DNA from: UBA5078 sp040384465 | Lineage (GTDB): Bacteria > Pseudomonadota > Gammaproteobacteria > Pseudomonadales > Pseudohongiellaceae | Length of the DNA stretch: 64,000 nt | Direction of reading: 5' to 3' | Assembly: GCA_040384465.1 (NCBI GenBank) | Contig: JAZKJF010000011.1 | Span: forward strand, 1-64,000 | Part shown: one piece after another, positions 50,338-58,849 of the stretch | Position numbering within the stretch: the stretch's first letter is position 1 | Layout: each line of letters starts with the position of its first letter | Made by a program: the position numbers and the translations under genes | The notes under the pieces: generated by a model | Told to the model about the DNA's origin: nothing | Seen by the model: only the letters and a program-made list of their open reading frames with translations | Database searches by the model: none

Positions 50338-50585
50338 AAACGAGCACCACGAAGGAAGCATGCAAGTCCGGACGCAGTTGCGCGGAGCCATTGATCCTGC
50401 CGGGTCAATGGCTCCGCGCGTCCAACCCTCTCACCCCCACCTCTGTTGTTGTCCCCAGCCTGACTTTCATCGCCACGCCCGCTGATTGCATCCCCGCGCG
50501 CTGGTGCATTATGCTCAAGCCTGCTTCGCAGCACGCCCTGCAGAGGGACTCTGTCCACGCCCCAATAACAGAAGAAGAACCAGCG

Positions 50586-52178
50586 ATGACGCAACTCGAC
50601 AAGAATGGTCAGCAAATGAAGGGCATGCTCGGCTGGATCGAGCGCACAGGAAACAAACTGCCCGACCCCGTATTCCTTTTTTTCGAACTGATCCTGATTC
50701 TGGTCGCCATCAGCGTGGTGGCCTCAATGCTCGGCCTCTCCGCCCAGCACCCCACGCAGGTCGATGCCAATGGCAACCCGGTGATCATTCAGGCCGCCAG
50801 CCTGCTCTCAGCCGCCAACATCCGGCGCTTTCTGGTCGAAATGCCAATGACGTTTACGTACTTTGCCCCCATGGGCATGGTGCTGGTGGTGATGCTCGGC
50901 GCGGGTGTCGCGGAACGCTCCGGCCTGTTTGCGACCGCCATGAGCGCCTTCGTGAAGAAAGCCCCCGCCTTCCTGCTGACACCGGCGGTGGCCTTCATGG
51001 GCATGATGGGAAACCTCGCAGCAGATGCAGCCTATGTGGTGCTGATTCCGCTGGCCGGGGTGATCTTCGCGGCAGCGGGCCGTCATCCGATTGCGGGCAT
51101 CGCCTGTGCTTTCGCAGGCGTCTCCGGCGGCTTCTCCGCCAACCTGCTGCCGGGACAGCTCGACGCCTTGCTGCTGGGCCTGACCCAAACCGCCGCGCAG
51201 ACCATCGACCCATCCTTCACGGTCAACATTGCGGGCAACTGGTACTTCATTGCCGCGATGCTGGTGATATTTCTGCCGGTGATCTGGTATCTCACAGACA
51301 AAGTCATCGAGCCGCGCCTGGCGCCACTCACGGCGAGCAATGCAGGCGTCAACCCGAGCAATGTGCAAGCGGCAAGTAGTACGGCGAAAGAAATCGGAGA
51401 TCGCGAGCTGGAGAAACGCGGATTGGCGCGGGCCGGTTATGCGGCACTGGGGGTCGTGGCTGTGTGGGTGCTGCTGTGTGTCATGCCTGGCACACCACTG
51501 ATCGAAGAAGAAGCCGCCGGTGGCGGGCGCATGCAGCCATTTTACCAATCGCTGATTGCCGCCTTCATGATCCTGTTTCTGGCCTGCGGCTGGGCTTATG
51601 GCTCCGCCACCGGCAGTGTGAAGAACCATCGCGACATCGTGCGCATGATGTCTGGATCCATGGGCGACATGGCTTACTATCTGGTGCTGGCCTTCGCCGC
51701 CGCGCATTTTGTGGCGATGTTCAACTGGTCAAACCTCGGGTTGATTATTGCCGTCAACGGAGCCGGCGCGATCAAAAGTGTCGATCTGCCGATCCCAGCA
51801 CTGCTGCTAGTGATCGTCGCGACGACCACACTGATCAATCTTTTCATCGGCTCCGCCAGCGCCAAGTGGGGCCTGCTGGCCCCCGTGCTGGTGCCGATGC
51901 TGATGCTGCTGGGCGTGAGCCCGGAGATGACCACCGCCACCTACCGCGTGGGCGACGGCGCGACCAACATCATCACCCCGCTGATGCCCTACTTCGCCTT
52001 GATCCTCACCTTCTGTCAGCGCTGGAACAAAGAGTTCGGCATCGGCAGTCTGGTTGCCACGATGATTCCCTACTCGATCTGGCTGCTGCTGACCGGCATG
52101 GTGCTGGTGCTGCTCTGGATTGTAGTAGGCCTGCCACTGGGGCCGGGCGTCGGCACCAGTTACAGCGTAGGCGGTTAG
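50586..52178 (+). CDS. AbgT-family transporter
   Basis: A 530-residue inner-membrane transporter. GMLGWIERTGNKLPDPVFLF, MPMTFTYFAPMGMVLVVMLG, VAFMGMMGNLAADAAYVVLI and GVSGGFSANLLPGQLDALL match AbgT/MtrF, then NLFIGSASAKWGLLAPVLVP and YRVGDGATNIITPLMPYF. Known members carry p-aminobenzoyl-glutamate (E. coli AbgT) or expel sulfonamides (MtrF); which applies here cannot be told. The ATG at 50586 has GAAGAAG. The 288-bp leader is shared with the divergent XRE regulator and holds its operators. The stop overlaps the convergent gene's stop by 4 bp (TTAG). Confidence 0.92.
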   Translation: MTQLDKNGQQMKGMLGWIERTGNKLPDPVFLFFELILILVAISVVASMLGLSAQHPTQVDANGNPVIIQAASLLSAANIRRFLVEMPMTFTYFAPMGMVLVVMLGAGVAERSGLFATAMSAFVKKAPAFLLTPAVAFMGMMGNLAADAAYVVLIPLAGVIFAAAGRHPIAGIACAFAGVSGGFSANLLPGQLDALLLGLTQTAAQTIDPSFTVNIAGNWYFIAAMLVIFLPVIWYLTDKVIEPRLAPLTASNAGVNPSNVQAASSTAKEIGDRELEKRGLARAGYAALGVVAVWVLLCVMPGTPLIEEEAAGGGRMQPFYQSLIAAFMILFLACGWAYGSATGSVKNHRDIVRMMSGSMGDMAYYLVLAFAAAHFVAMFNWSNLGLIIAVNGAGAIKSVDLPIPALLLVIVATTTLINLFIGSASAKWGLLAPVLVPMLMLLGVSPEMTTATYRVGDGATNIITPLMPYFALILTFCQRWNKEFGIGSLVATMIPYSIWLLLTGMVLVLLWIVVGLPLGPGVGTSYSVGG

Positions 52179-53923
52179 CCGCCCGCTCCCTGATCCACAT
52201 ATTTCCAGCTCATCGCGCCGAAGAACATCTCATCCCAGCTCTGTTGCCCCCAAGGCACGGAGCGTGAGGGGTCAGGGTTGTTCTTGTTCTGCGTGGAGTT
52301 GTCGAACACGCCCGTGGCCACCACTCGGGTACCCGCGGGCATAAGCTTCGGTTCCTCCATCAGATAACGAATCTGCCAGTTGTAGTTGTAATTGGCGATG
52401 TTGATCAGCTCCTCCTGCGTGCCGTCCGGGTAGAACGCCGTGAAGCGCATGCTCTTGCCACGGAAGTGCATGTGCGGCAGGAAGCCATACATGTGCGCGT
52501 CTCGCTCGATCACCACACTCTGGGACATTTCGAATGCCGGATCGTAAGGCGTGATGTTGGTCCAACTCGGCGTGAAGATGCAGGCGCATCGACCCGACAT
52601 GCGCTCCGCTGGCACTTCGCCTTCCGGATAGAACCAGACCCCGATCTCGCTGGCGTCTACTGTCTCCTTGCCATTGGTGGTGTAGTGCAGTTGCAGGCGC
52701 AGCTTGGAGCCAGCACGCAGCAGACCGCCGGTGTTGGCAGGCTCAATGCTCGGCTCTGCGCCCGGGATGTAAGCCGTGATGTTGGCCTGATTCGGATCGC
52801 CGCCACCCAGGAAGCCACGCTGCTCGTTCGCATCGGGAGGAATGATGTCGTTGAGCGTGTGGTGCAGCACGGTGCGGTCACCGGGGAGGTACTGACTGGC
52901 GCGGACCCAGCGATCGGTTTCCAGACCATCGAAGGGAACCTCGACCGTGATGTAGTCGAGCACGCCGGTGGCGGGAATGGTCTGCGGTGGCACCTTGACT
53001 ATCAGGTCTGGCTCGCCGAGCGCCCACTTGGTCTCCGGCCAGGTCAGCTCCATGAGCGGATCAGTGCTGCCGTCCTTGAGAGCGCCCGCTTCGATCCAGC
53101 TGATCAGCGTCTGCTGCTCCTGCACCGAGAGGACGTAGTCATTGCTGTAGCTGCCCACGTGCGGATCGATCTGACCGGGCGGCATGCGCTTGGTCATCAG
53201 CACTTCGCGGATCATCGGCGACCAGCCCTGCACCATCGCGTGGCTGTCCATCGCAAACGGGGCGATGCCGCCTTCGCGGTGACAACTGGCGCAGTTCTCG
53301 GCCAGGATCGGCGCCACGTCTGCCTCGTAGGACACCAGCTCGGTGACCGGATAGCGAATGTCTGCTGCGGGCGCATCCACCAGCGCAACCACTGGCGTGC
53401 TCACCGCCCTGCCCGCCACCACGTCTTTGAGCGCCGTCTCCAGCGCACTGACAGGACCACGGAAAATCACCTCGAAACTGCGCGGATCGTAGAGGAAGGC
53501 CTCGCCGCTCTTGTCGATGCCCATGGCCTCGGAGATCACCTGCGCATCGTCGATCAGCACCGGCAACTGCACGCCGATCTGCGCCAGCGCCTGCTTCACG
53601 TCGGCGCGCGTCTCGCCCAGCGGGTTGATCAGCATGAATTCAATGCCCTCGGCATCGAAGCGGGATTGCAGTCGCGCGTAGTCGGCGGCGGCTTCAGCAG
53701 TCTGCGCGCTGCCGTTGACCTGGACGAGAAAGGCGATGGCCTTGTGGTCGTCGTACCAGCTCATGTGATGAAAGTTGCCATCCTGATCCAGCAGCGCAAA
53801 GTCGCCCACGCGCTCGGCGGCTTGTGCGGTGCTTGTCAGCAGCGGTAGTGCAAAGAGAGGGAGTACAAAGAATAGCGCCAAGGAACAGGAGAGCCGCTGT
53901 CGTTTACCAGTTGATCGCTTCAT
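52175..53923 (-). CDS. Exported redoxin / cytochrome c / copper-monooxygenase-like fusion
   Basis: A 582-residue periplasmic protein with a signal peptide (about 1-35, cleavage near AQAAE). Residues about 36-175 form a redoxin-like (AhpC/TSA) domain without any Cys, hence no peroxidase chemistry. A cytochrome c segment follows with heme motif CASCH (211-215) and MPPG (248-251) as likely axial Met. The C-terminal 270 residues resemble ascorbate-dependent copper monooxygenases (PHM/DBH fold): HH at 354-355, LHYTTNG with H413, and HMHFRGKSM with H484/H486. The combination is known in some environmental bacteria, but its reaction is not. It could be an oxidase or a copper protein of unknown substrate. 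Confidence 0.78.
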   Translation of the reverse strand: MKRSTGKRQRLSCSLALFFVLPLFALPLLTSTAQAAERVGDFALLDQDGNFHHMSWYDDHKAIAFLVQVNGSAQTAEAAADYARLQSRFDAEGIEFMLINPLGETRADVKQALAQIGVQLPVLIDDAQVISEAMGIDKSGEAFLYDPRSFEVIFRGPVSALETALKDVVAGRAVSTPVVALVDAPAADIRYPVTELVSYEADVAPILAENCASCHREGGIAPFAMDSHAMVQGWSPMIREVLMTKRMPPGQIDPHVGSYSNDYVLSVQEQQTLISWIEAGALKDGSTDPLMELTWPETKWALGEPDLIVKVPPQTIPATGVLDYITVEVPFDGLETDRWVRASQYLPGDRTVLHHTLNDIIPPDANEQRGFLGGGDPNQANITAYIPGAEPSIEPANTGGLLRAGSKLRLQLHYTTNGKETVDASEIGVWFYPEGEVPAERMSGRCACIFTPSWTNITPYDPAFEMSQSVVIERDAHMYGFLPHMHFRGKSMRFTAFYPDGTQEELINIANYNYNWQIRYLMEEPKLMPAGTRVVATGVFDNSTQNKNNPDPSRSVPWGQQSWDEMFFGAMSWKYVDQGAGG

Positions 53924-54078
53924 CGTCGTTGCCTCGTGTTATTAGAGTTTTACCAAGCATTCAGTAATGAACAGACTGCCCAGACGATAACACAGGCACA
54001 TCGAAATACGCAGACACGAAAATGCCAGCTGCCGCAGAAAAGTGCACAACGAACGGGCATTCGGTTACACTCTTTTTC

Positions 54079-54118
54079 GCGCACTTTTGCGCACTTTCGC
54101 ATACTCTCGCTTACTGAA
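54079..54118 (+). promoter_or_regulatory. Four 10-bp phased repeats upstream of the thiolase gene
   Basis: GCGCACTTTT, GCGCACTTTC, GCATACTCTC and GCTTACTGAA follow each other without gaps, sharing GCNNACT at exactly 10-bp intervals, about one helical turn. They end 37 bp before the thiolase ATG. Phased sites can mark cooperative regulator binding or DNA bending. The remaining 233-bp gap shows nothing else clear. Confidence 0.45.
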
Positions 54119-54155
54119 GACCATCGAAGCCAGACCTTGGAAAAGGGGACCCCGC

Positions 54156-55337
54156 ATGAAAGAAGCCGTCATAGTCGCCACCGCACGTACCCCCATAGGC
54201 AAAGCCTATCGTGGCGCGTTCAACAACACTGAAGCCCCGACTCTGGGCGGTCACGTCATCAACGCCGCCTTGCAGAAAGCAGGCATCAGCCCCGACGAAG
54301 TCGATGACGTCATCATGGGCTGCGCGATGCAACAGGGCAGCGCAGGCGCCAACATCGGCCGCCTCGCCGCACTGGCCGCCGGGCTGCCAAGCACTGTCTC
54401 CGGAATGAGCATCGACCGTCAGTGCGCCTCCGGCATGATGGCCATCGCTACCGCCGCCAAGCAGATCATCATCGACCACATGCCCATCGTCATCGGCGCC
54501 GGGCTCGAATCGATCTCCCTGGTCCAAAACGAACACCGCAACACCTTCCGCGCCATCGACCCACAGGTCATCGCCCGCTCCCCGCACGCCTACATGCCGA
54601 TGCTGCAGACCGCCGAGATTGTCGCCAGACGCTACGGCATCAGCCGCGAGGCGCAGGACGAATACAGCCTGCAGAGCCAGCAGCGCACGGCCGCCGCACA
54701 GGCCGCTGGCAAGTTCGACGCCGAGATCGTGCCGATGGCCTCGATCAAGATCGTCGTCAACAAAGACACCAAGGAAGAATCACAGGAAAAAGTGCTGCTG
54801 AATCGTGACGAGGGCAACCGCGCCGACACCACACTGGCGGGCCTTTCCTCGCTCAAGCCGGTCATCGAAGGCGGCTGCATCACGGCGGGCAACGCCAGCC
54901 AACTCTCCGACGGGGCCAGCGCCGCGGTATTGATGGACAGCAAGCTGGCCGAACAGCGCGGCCTGCAACCCCTCGGTGCCTATCGCGGCATGGCGGTGGC
55001 CGGTTGCGAGCCTGACGAGATGGGCATCGGCCCCGTGTTCGCAGTGCCCAAACTGCTCAAGCGCTTCGGCCTGACCATGGACGACATCGGTCTGTGGGAA
55101 CTGAACGAAGCCTTCGCCGTGCAGGTGCTGTACTGCCGCGACCGCCTGGGCATTCCCAACGAGCTGCTGAACGTGAACGGCGGTGCTATCTCCATCGGCC
55201 ACCCCTACGGCATGAGCGGCGCCCGCATGGTCGGCCACGCCCTCATTGAGGGAAAACGCCGAGGCGCGAAGTACGTCATCTGCACGATGTGTGTGGGCGG
55301 CGGCATGGGCGCGGCGGGGTTGTTCGAAGTCTACTGA
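54156..55337 (+). CDS. Thiolase (acetyl-CoA C-acetyltransferase)
   Basis: A 393-residue thiolase. The acyl-accepting Cys90 is in MSIDRQCASGMMAIA; NEAFAVQVLY, SIGHPYGMSGARMVGH and CTMCVGGGMGAAG hold the catalytic His and second Cys. The N terminus KEAVIVATARTPIGKAYRGA is standard. It could act biosynthetically (acetoacetyl-CoA) or in beta-oxidation; there is no partner gene (fadB, phaB) nearby to decide. The ATG at 54156 has AGGGGA; the open frame upstream crosses the phased repeats and is non-coding. Confidence 0.92.
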   Translation: MKEAVIVATARTPIGKAYRGAFNNTEAPTLGGHVINAALQKAGISPDEVDDVIMGCAMQQGSAGANIGRLAALAAGLPSTVSGMSIDRQCASGMMAIATAAKQIIIDHMPIVIGAGLESISLVQNEHRNTFRAIDPQVIARSPHAYMPMLQTAEIVARRYGISREAQDEYSLQSQQRTAAAQAAGKFDAEIVPMASIKIVVNKDTKEESQEKVLLNRDEGNRADTTLAGLSSLKPVIEGGCITAGNASQLSDGASAAVLMDSKLAEQRGLQPLGAYRGMAVAGCEPDEMGIGPVFAVPKLLKRFGLTMDDIGLWELNEAFAVQVLYCRDRLGIPNELLNVNGGAISIGHPYGMSGARMVGHALIEGKRRGAKYVICTMCVGGGMGAAGLFEVY

Positions 55338-55351
55338 CATCGCCACTGTCT

Positions 55352-55370
55352 GTGGGAGCGCCCCCCACAT
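55352..55370. repeat. REP-like hairpin after the thiolase gene
   Basis: TGTGGG-AGCGCCC-CCCACA carries the TGTGGGAGC core of the REP family in a collapsed hairpin form. It could terminate or stabilise the thiolase mRNA. Confidence 0.5.
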
Positions 55371-55442
55371 CTGGGGATATCCCGTTTCCTCCTGCCCCCT
55401 CTATTATCTCGTGGTCAGTCCACACATAGAGGATTTCCCCCC

Positions 55443-56414
55443 ATGCTTGCTCAACGCCAATTCTGCAGCACTCTGGTTCTGCTGTTCAGCCTGACCTTTC
55501 TCAGTACAACCAGTGCACAGACCCTGCCTGGTGTCGAAATTGCAGACACCAGTGTTTCCCAAAATGCCATCACGCTGATAAAACTGGCCCAGCAGGCCCA
55601 TCCTGCCCTGTTTTCCCAGGCCACTCCGTGGCGCACTTTCGACGGCTTCCACTACAAATATTTTGCCGGCAGTGGGGTCTACGTCGGCATCAACGGCAAC
55701 GACCTGTATCTGCTCGGAGGTTCCTTCGGCAATACAGTGAGTTATCAGGGCAGCGTCACCGGTGCCATCACTGCGGTGCAGGGCATGCTGGGGACTTCGG
55801 CACAACCCTTTCAGGATTACATCACCGCTAGCAAGCTGCTGGACCTCATCGGCTATTTCCGAAAGCTGACTCTGTCCTACGGATCAGGCATTGCCATCGG
55901 CAATAGCGCTCCGTTGACAACAGATGCCTCGGTGACGTTGGAGGTTGTTGGGGCGGATACGGTCAGCGGGGCCGCGACGCAAAGGCTGAAGGTGACTATC
56001 AAGGGCACCAATGTGTCCACACCGATCATTTACGACATGTGGGTGAATGCCCAGGGGACCGTAGTGCGCCTTGCCATGAACGGCTTCGAGTATTCTGCGG
56101 CGCAGGCAACGCTGATCGGGCCCGGCCTTGTCAGTGGCATGCTCCTGGCGCTGCAGGCTGCAGAAACCCCCACGGTCAAGGCGGCCATATCGGGTGCGCT
56201 GGCCAATAACGGGGCCGTCAGCCAGAACACGCAAAACCGTACCATTGGTGGGCTGCCAGTACAGACGCTGACGATCACGATATCTGACACTGCCAGCGCC
56301 AGCATGAGCCTCGAACTGAGTGACCTCGGTCCATTCAGCATGGCCACCAAGATGAATTCCCGCCTATCAAGCATGACCAGCTATTTCGAGATCACCGAAG
56401 CGGTGCTTCGTTAA
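55443..56414 (+). CDS. Exported protein of unknown function
   Basis: A 323-residue protein with a signal peptide (about 1-26, cleavage near TTSAQ). Residues about 70-95 contain FHYKYFAGSGVYVGINGNDL, which resembles a short Y-x-G-x-Y-x-G-I motif seen in various secreted bacterial proteins. The rest is beta-rich and Ser/Thr/Ala-rich (SVTLEVVGADTVSGAATQRL, then VQTLTITISDTASASMSLEL). One Cys only, in the signal peptide. No family assigned. Monocistronic; 2 bp from the convergent VOC gene. Confidence 0.6.
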   Translation: MLAQRQFCSTLVLLFSLTFLSTTSAQTLPGVEIADTSVSQNAITLIKLAQQAHPALFSQATPWRTFDGFHYKYFAGSGVYVGINGNDLYLLGGSFGNTVSYQGSVTGAITAVQGMLGTSAQPFQDYITASKLLDLIGYFRKLTLSYGSGIAIGNSAPLTTDASVTLEVVGADTVSGAATQRLKVTIKGTNVSTPIIYDMWVNAQGTVVRLAMNGFEYSAAQATLIGPGLVSGMLLALQAAETPTVKAAISGALANNGAVSQNTQNRTIGGLPVQTLTITISDTASASMSLELSDLGPFSMATKMNSRLSSMTSYFEITEAVLR

Positions 56415-56415
56415 G

Positions 56416-56862
56416 TCACTTCGCGAACAGACTCGTGGCAATGTCCTTGAACGCTTTGAATTCAAGGGCATTGCCGGACGGGTCCAGAAAGAACATCGTC
56501 GCCTGTTCGCCAGGTTGCCCTTTGAAGCGAATATAAGGCTCAATCAAAAACTCCGGCACAAAGCTCTTCACCTGCTCCGCAAATGCCTCCCACTGTGCCA
56601 TCTCCAGCACCACGCCAAAGTGCGGCACTGGCACGCCGTGCCCATCGACATGATTGCCGATCTGATTGACCTTGCCCTGCGGCCCCAGCGCCGGATTCAC
56701 ATGCACCACGAGCTGATGCCCCAGCAGATCGAAGTCGATCCAGTGGTCGGAGCTGCGCCCCTCGGGCAGGCCCATTTTGGTGCCGTAGAAATCGCGCGCC
56801 TCCTCCAGATTGCGAACCTGGATGGCGAGGTGGAAGGGGGTGAGCCGGGTGGGTTTGTGCAT
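56416..56862 (-). CDS. VOC-family (glyoxalase-like) protein
   Basis: A 148-residue protein of the vicinal oxygen chelate superfamily. PFHLAIQVRNLEEARDFYGT opens the first beta-alpha-beta-beta-beta unit and supplies a metal His; DHWIDFDLLGHQLVVHVN continues it. The C-terminal ATMFFLDPSGNALEFKAF holds the Glu ligand. Relatives are dioxygenases, isomerases or resistance proteins; this one is unassigned. The ATG at 56862 has an AGG about 10 nt upstream. Confidence 0.85.
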   Translation of the reverse strand: MHKPTRLTPFHLAIQVRNLEEARDFYGTKMGLPEGRSSDHWIDFDLLGHQLVVHVNPALGPQGKVNQIGNHVDGHGVPVPHFGVVLEMAQWEAFAEQVKSFVPEFLIEPYIRFKGQPGEQATMFFLDPSGNALEFKAFKDIATSLFAK

Positions 56863-57004
56863 AGGAGTACCTGCCGATGTCAAAAAGTGACACAAGTGTA
56901 GATGCACAACCCGAAAGACACCATCACGTTGACCCCCGCAACAGCCCGGTGCTACAGTCGCCGCAACTACCGTGACAAACGCCACCAGACCGAGATCAAC
57001 CCCC

Positions 57005-57370
57005 GTGCTCAAGAAAGTCCTCATCGCCCTGCTGCTGATTCTGAATCACTCCGTGATGTTCGGCACCATGGAAGCTGAGGAAATTCCAGACGCAGCGCAC
57101 CCTTACGGTCAGACTTTCGAGCACGAACTCCTGCATCACCACTCGCACCAGCACGAGCATCACGACGCCAGCAGCACCGCGACGGACTCGGGGCATCACG
57201 ACGAGTATGAGCCTCACCATGAACACGGCGCTCACACGCACCTGAACATGGATGTGCCACAGACTATTAGCCTCGACCTCCAGCGCCAGAGCGGCCAGGC
57301 CTCAACCAGCTACGCATTACCTCATCAAAGCCAGACCTATTCCCCTCCTGTCCCACCGCCCAATCGCTAA
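57005..57370 (+). CDS. His-rich protein of a metal-efflux operon (CzcI-like)
   Basis: A 121-residue protein starting MLKKVLIALLLILNHSVMFG, a probable signal or membrane segment. It is followed by a strongly His-rich stretch (ELLHHHSHQHEHHD, then EPHHEHGAHTHLNMD) and a Gln/Ser/Pro-rich tail. The His clusters suit periplasmic binding of Zn, Cu, Ni or Co. It lies directly upstream of czcCBA-type genes, where CzcI/CzcE-like accessory proteins occur. The GTG at 57005 is preferred over a GTG 11 codons earlier because it starts at the hydrophobic segment; the ribosome site is poor for both. Confidence 0.65.
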   Translation: MLKKVLIALLLILNHSVMFGTMEAEEIPDAAHPYGQTFEHELLHHHSHQHEHHDASSTATDSGHHDEYEPHHEHGAHTHLNMDVPQTISLDLQRQSGQASTSYALPHQSQTYSPPVPPPNR

Positions 57371-57506
57371 CTTCCTCAGTACCCGTTCGTCCTTTTTTTG
57401 AGCCCAGCCCTGCGCCGGGCAACCAAAGCATGTCGTTTGTGCCCGCGAGAATCATTGCTTGATTCCGGCACGGCGGCCTGCTGTGATTTTTGATGGAATC
57501 AATGCA

Positions 57507-58790
57507 ATGAACACCACTGTCCGCACCTTCAGATGGCGCAAACACCTGCGCCTGCTTGCCCTTTTTTGCGCCGCGCTGCTGCTCGGCCAGGCCGCCCACG
57601 CGGCCGAGAACCTCACTCTGGAAGACGCTATTACCGCCACCATCACGCGCAACCCCGACCTGCAGGCCTTCGGCTATGCCCTGCGCGCTCAGGACGGGCG
57701 GATTCTGCAGGCCAGTCTGGCCCCCAAGCCCGAGCTGAATGTCGCCATAGAGGACGTGCTCGGCACGGGCGTGGCGCGCGGGCTGTCCGGCTCGCAGACG
57801 ACGGTCTCGATTGCCTGGGTCGTCGAAGGCGATCTGCGCCAGCGCCGTATCGACGCCGCGCGCATGGGCTCGCTGACGCTGGTCGCTGAGGCGCAAGTCA
57901 TGCGGCTGGATGCGGCGGCACAGACCGCGCGCCTCTACACTCACGCGCTGGCTGATCAACTACGCCGGGACATGGCCGACAGCGCCGTGCAGCTGGCGAC
58001 GGAGAACATCGCCGCCATCCAGCAGCGCGTTACTACCGGCATCGCGATGACGTCGGAGCTGGCCCAGGCCGAGGCGGCACTGGCCAAGCGCGTGTTGTAC
58101 CGGGAGGATTTCGAGCACGAACTCACGGCCGACTACCATCGCCTCGCGGCTCAGTGGGGTGATCTGACGCCGCAGTTCGAGCGCGTGGAAGGCGACCCGC
58201 TGCGCCTGCCGGTGGTCGAACCCTACGAGACGCTGGTGACTCGCATCGAGCAAAACCCGGACCTGAGTCACTTCCTCTCCGAGACCCGTCTGCAGGAATC
58301 ACTGCTGCAACTGGAGCAGGCGCAGAGCAACTCGCTGTGGCGTTTCAACGCCGGTTTGCGCCGCTTGCAAAGCAGCAGCGACACCGGCTTTGTCGCGGGC
58401 GTGTCGATTCCCCTGAACCGGGGCAACCTCAATCAGGGCCGCATCGCCGAGGTGCGCGCCACGCTGGAGCAGACTGACGCGATGGCAGCCGCGACTCGCA
58501 TCCGCATCCAGACCAGCCTGCTGGTGATCTATCTGGAGCTGCAGCACAACATCCATCGCGCCGAGACCTTGCGCGACGAAGTCATCCCGCGCTTCGAGGC
58601 CGCGCTGGCGGAGATTCACCGCGCCTACGACCTGGGCAGTGCCAGTTATCTGGAGCGCCTGCAGGTGCAGGAGGAGCTGCTTGATGCTCGCAGCGAGCTG
58701 GCTGAGACCAGCGTGCAAGCGCATCTGAAGCTGATTGAAATTGAACGTCTGACCGGCGCGCGCCTGGCGCAGCTGCCGGTTGCACCGTGA
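57507..58790 (+). CDS. CzcC-like outer-membrane efflux channel (TolC family)
   Basis: A 427-residue TolC-family protein with a signal peptide (about 1-33, cleavage near AHAAE). It has the duplicated helical barrel layout: LTLEDAITATITRNPDLQAF, the first repeat with a SGSQTTVSIAW-type strand, VSIPLNRGNLNQGRIAEV in the second, and a long coiled coil ending in ELAETSVQAHLKLIEIERLT. Typical of the outer-membrane part of heavy-metal RND pumps. An ATG follows GGAATC. It is followed by the adaptor (about 60 bp) and the pump. Confidence 0.88.
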   Translation: MNTTVRTFRWRKHLRLLALFCAALLLGQAAHAAENLTLEDAITATITRNPDLQAFGYALRAQDGRILQASLAPKPELNVAIEDVLGTGVARGLSGSQTTVSIAWVVEGDLRQRRIDAARMGSLTLVAEAQVMRLDAAAQTARLYTHALADQLRRDMADSAVQLATENIAAIQQRVTTGIAMTSELAQAEAALAKRVLYREDFEHELTADYHRLAAQWGDLTPQFERVEGDPLRLPVVEPYETLVTRIEQNPDLSHFLSETRLQESLLQLEQAQSNSLWRFNAGLRRLQSSSDTGFVAGVSIPLNRGNLNQGRIAEVRATLEQTDAMAAATRIRIQTSLLVIYLELQHNIHRAETLRDEVIPRFEAALAEIHRAYDLGSASYLERLQVQEELLDARSELAETSVQAHLKLIEIERLTGARLAQLPVAP

Positions 58791-58849
58791 GACTGAACAT
58801 GAGACCCACCATGATGAATGCATCTCCAATCTTCACCCCGAGGTCAGAC

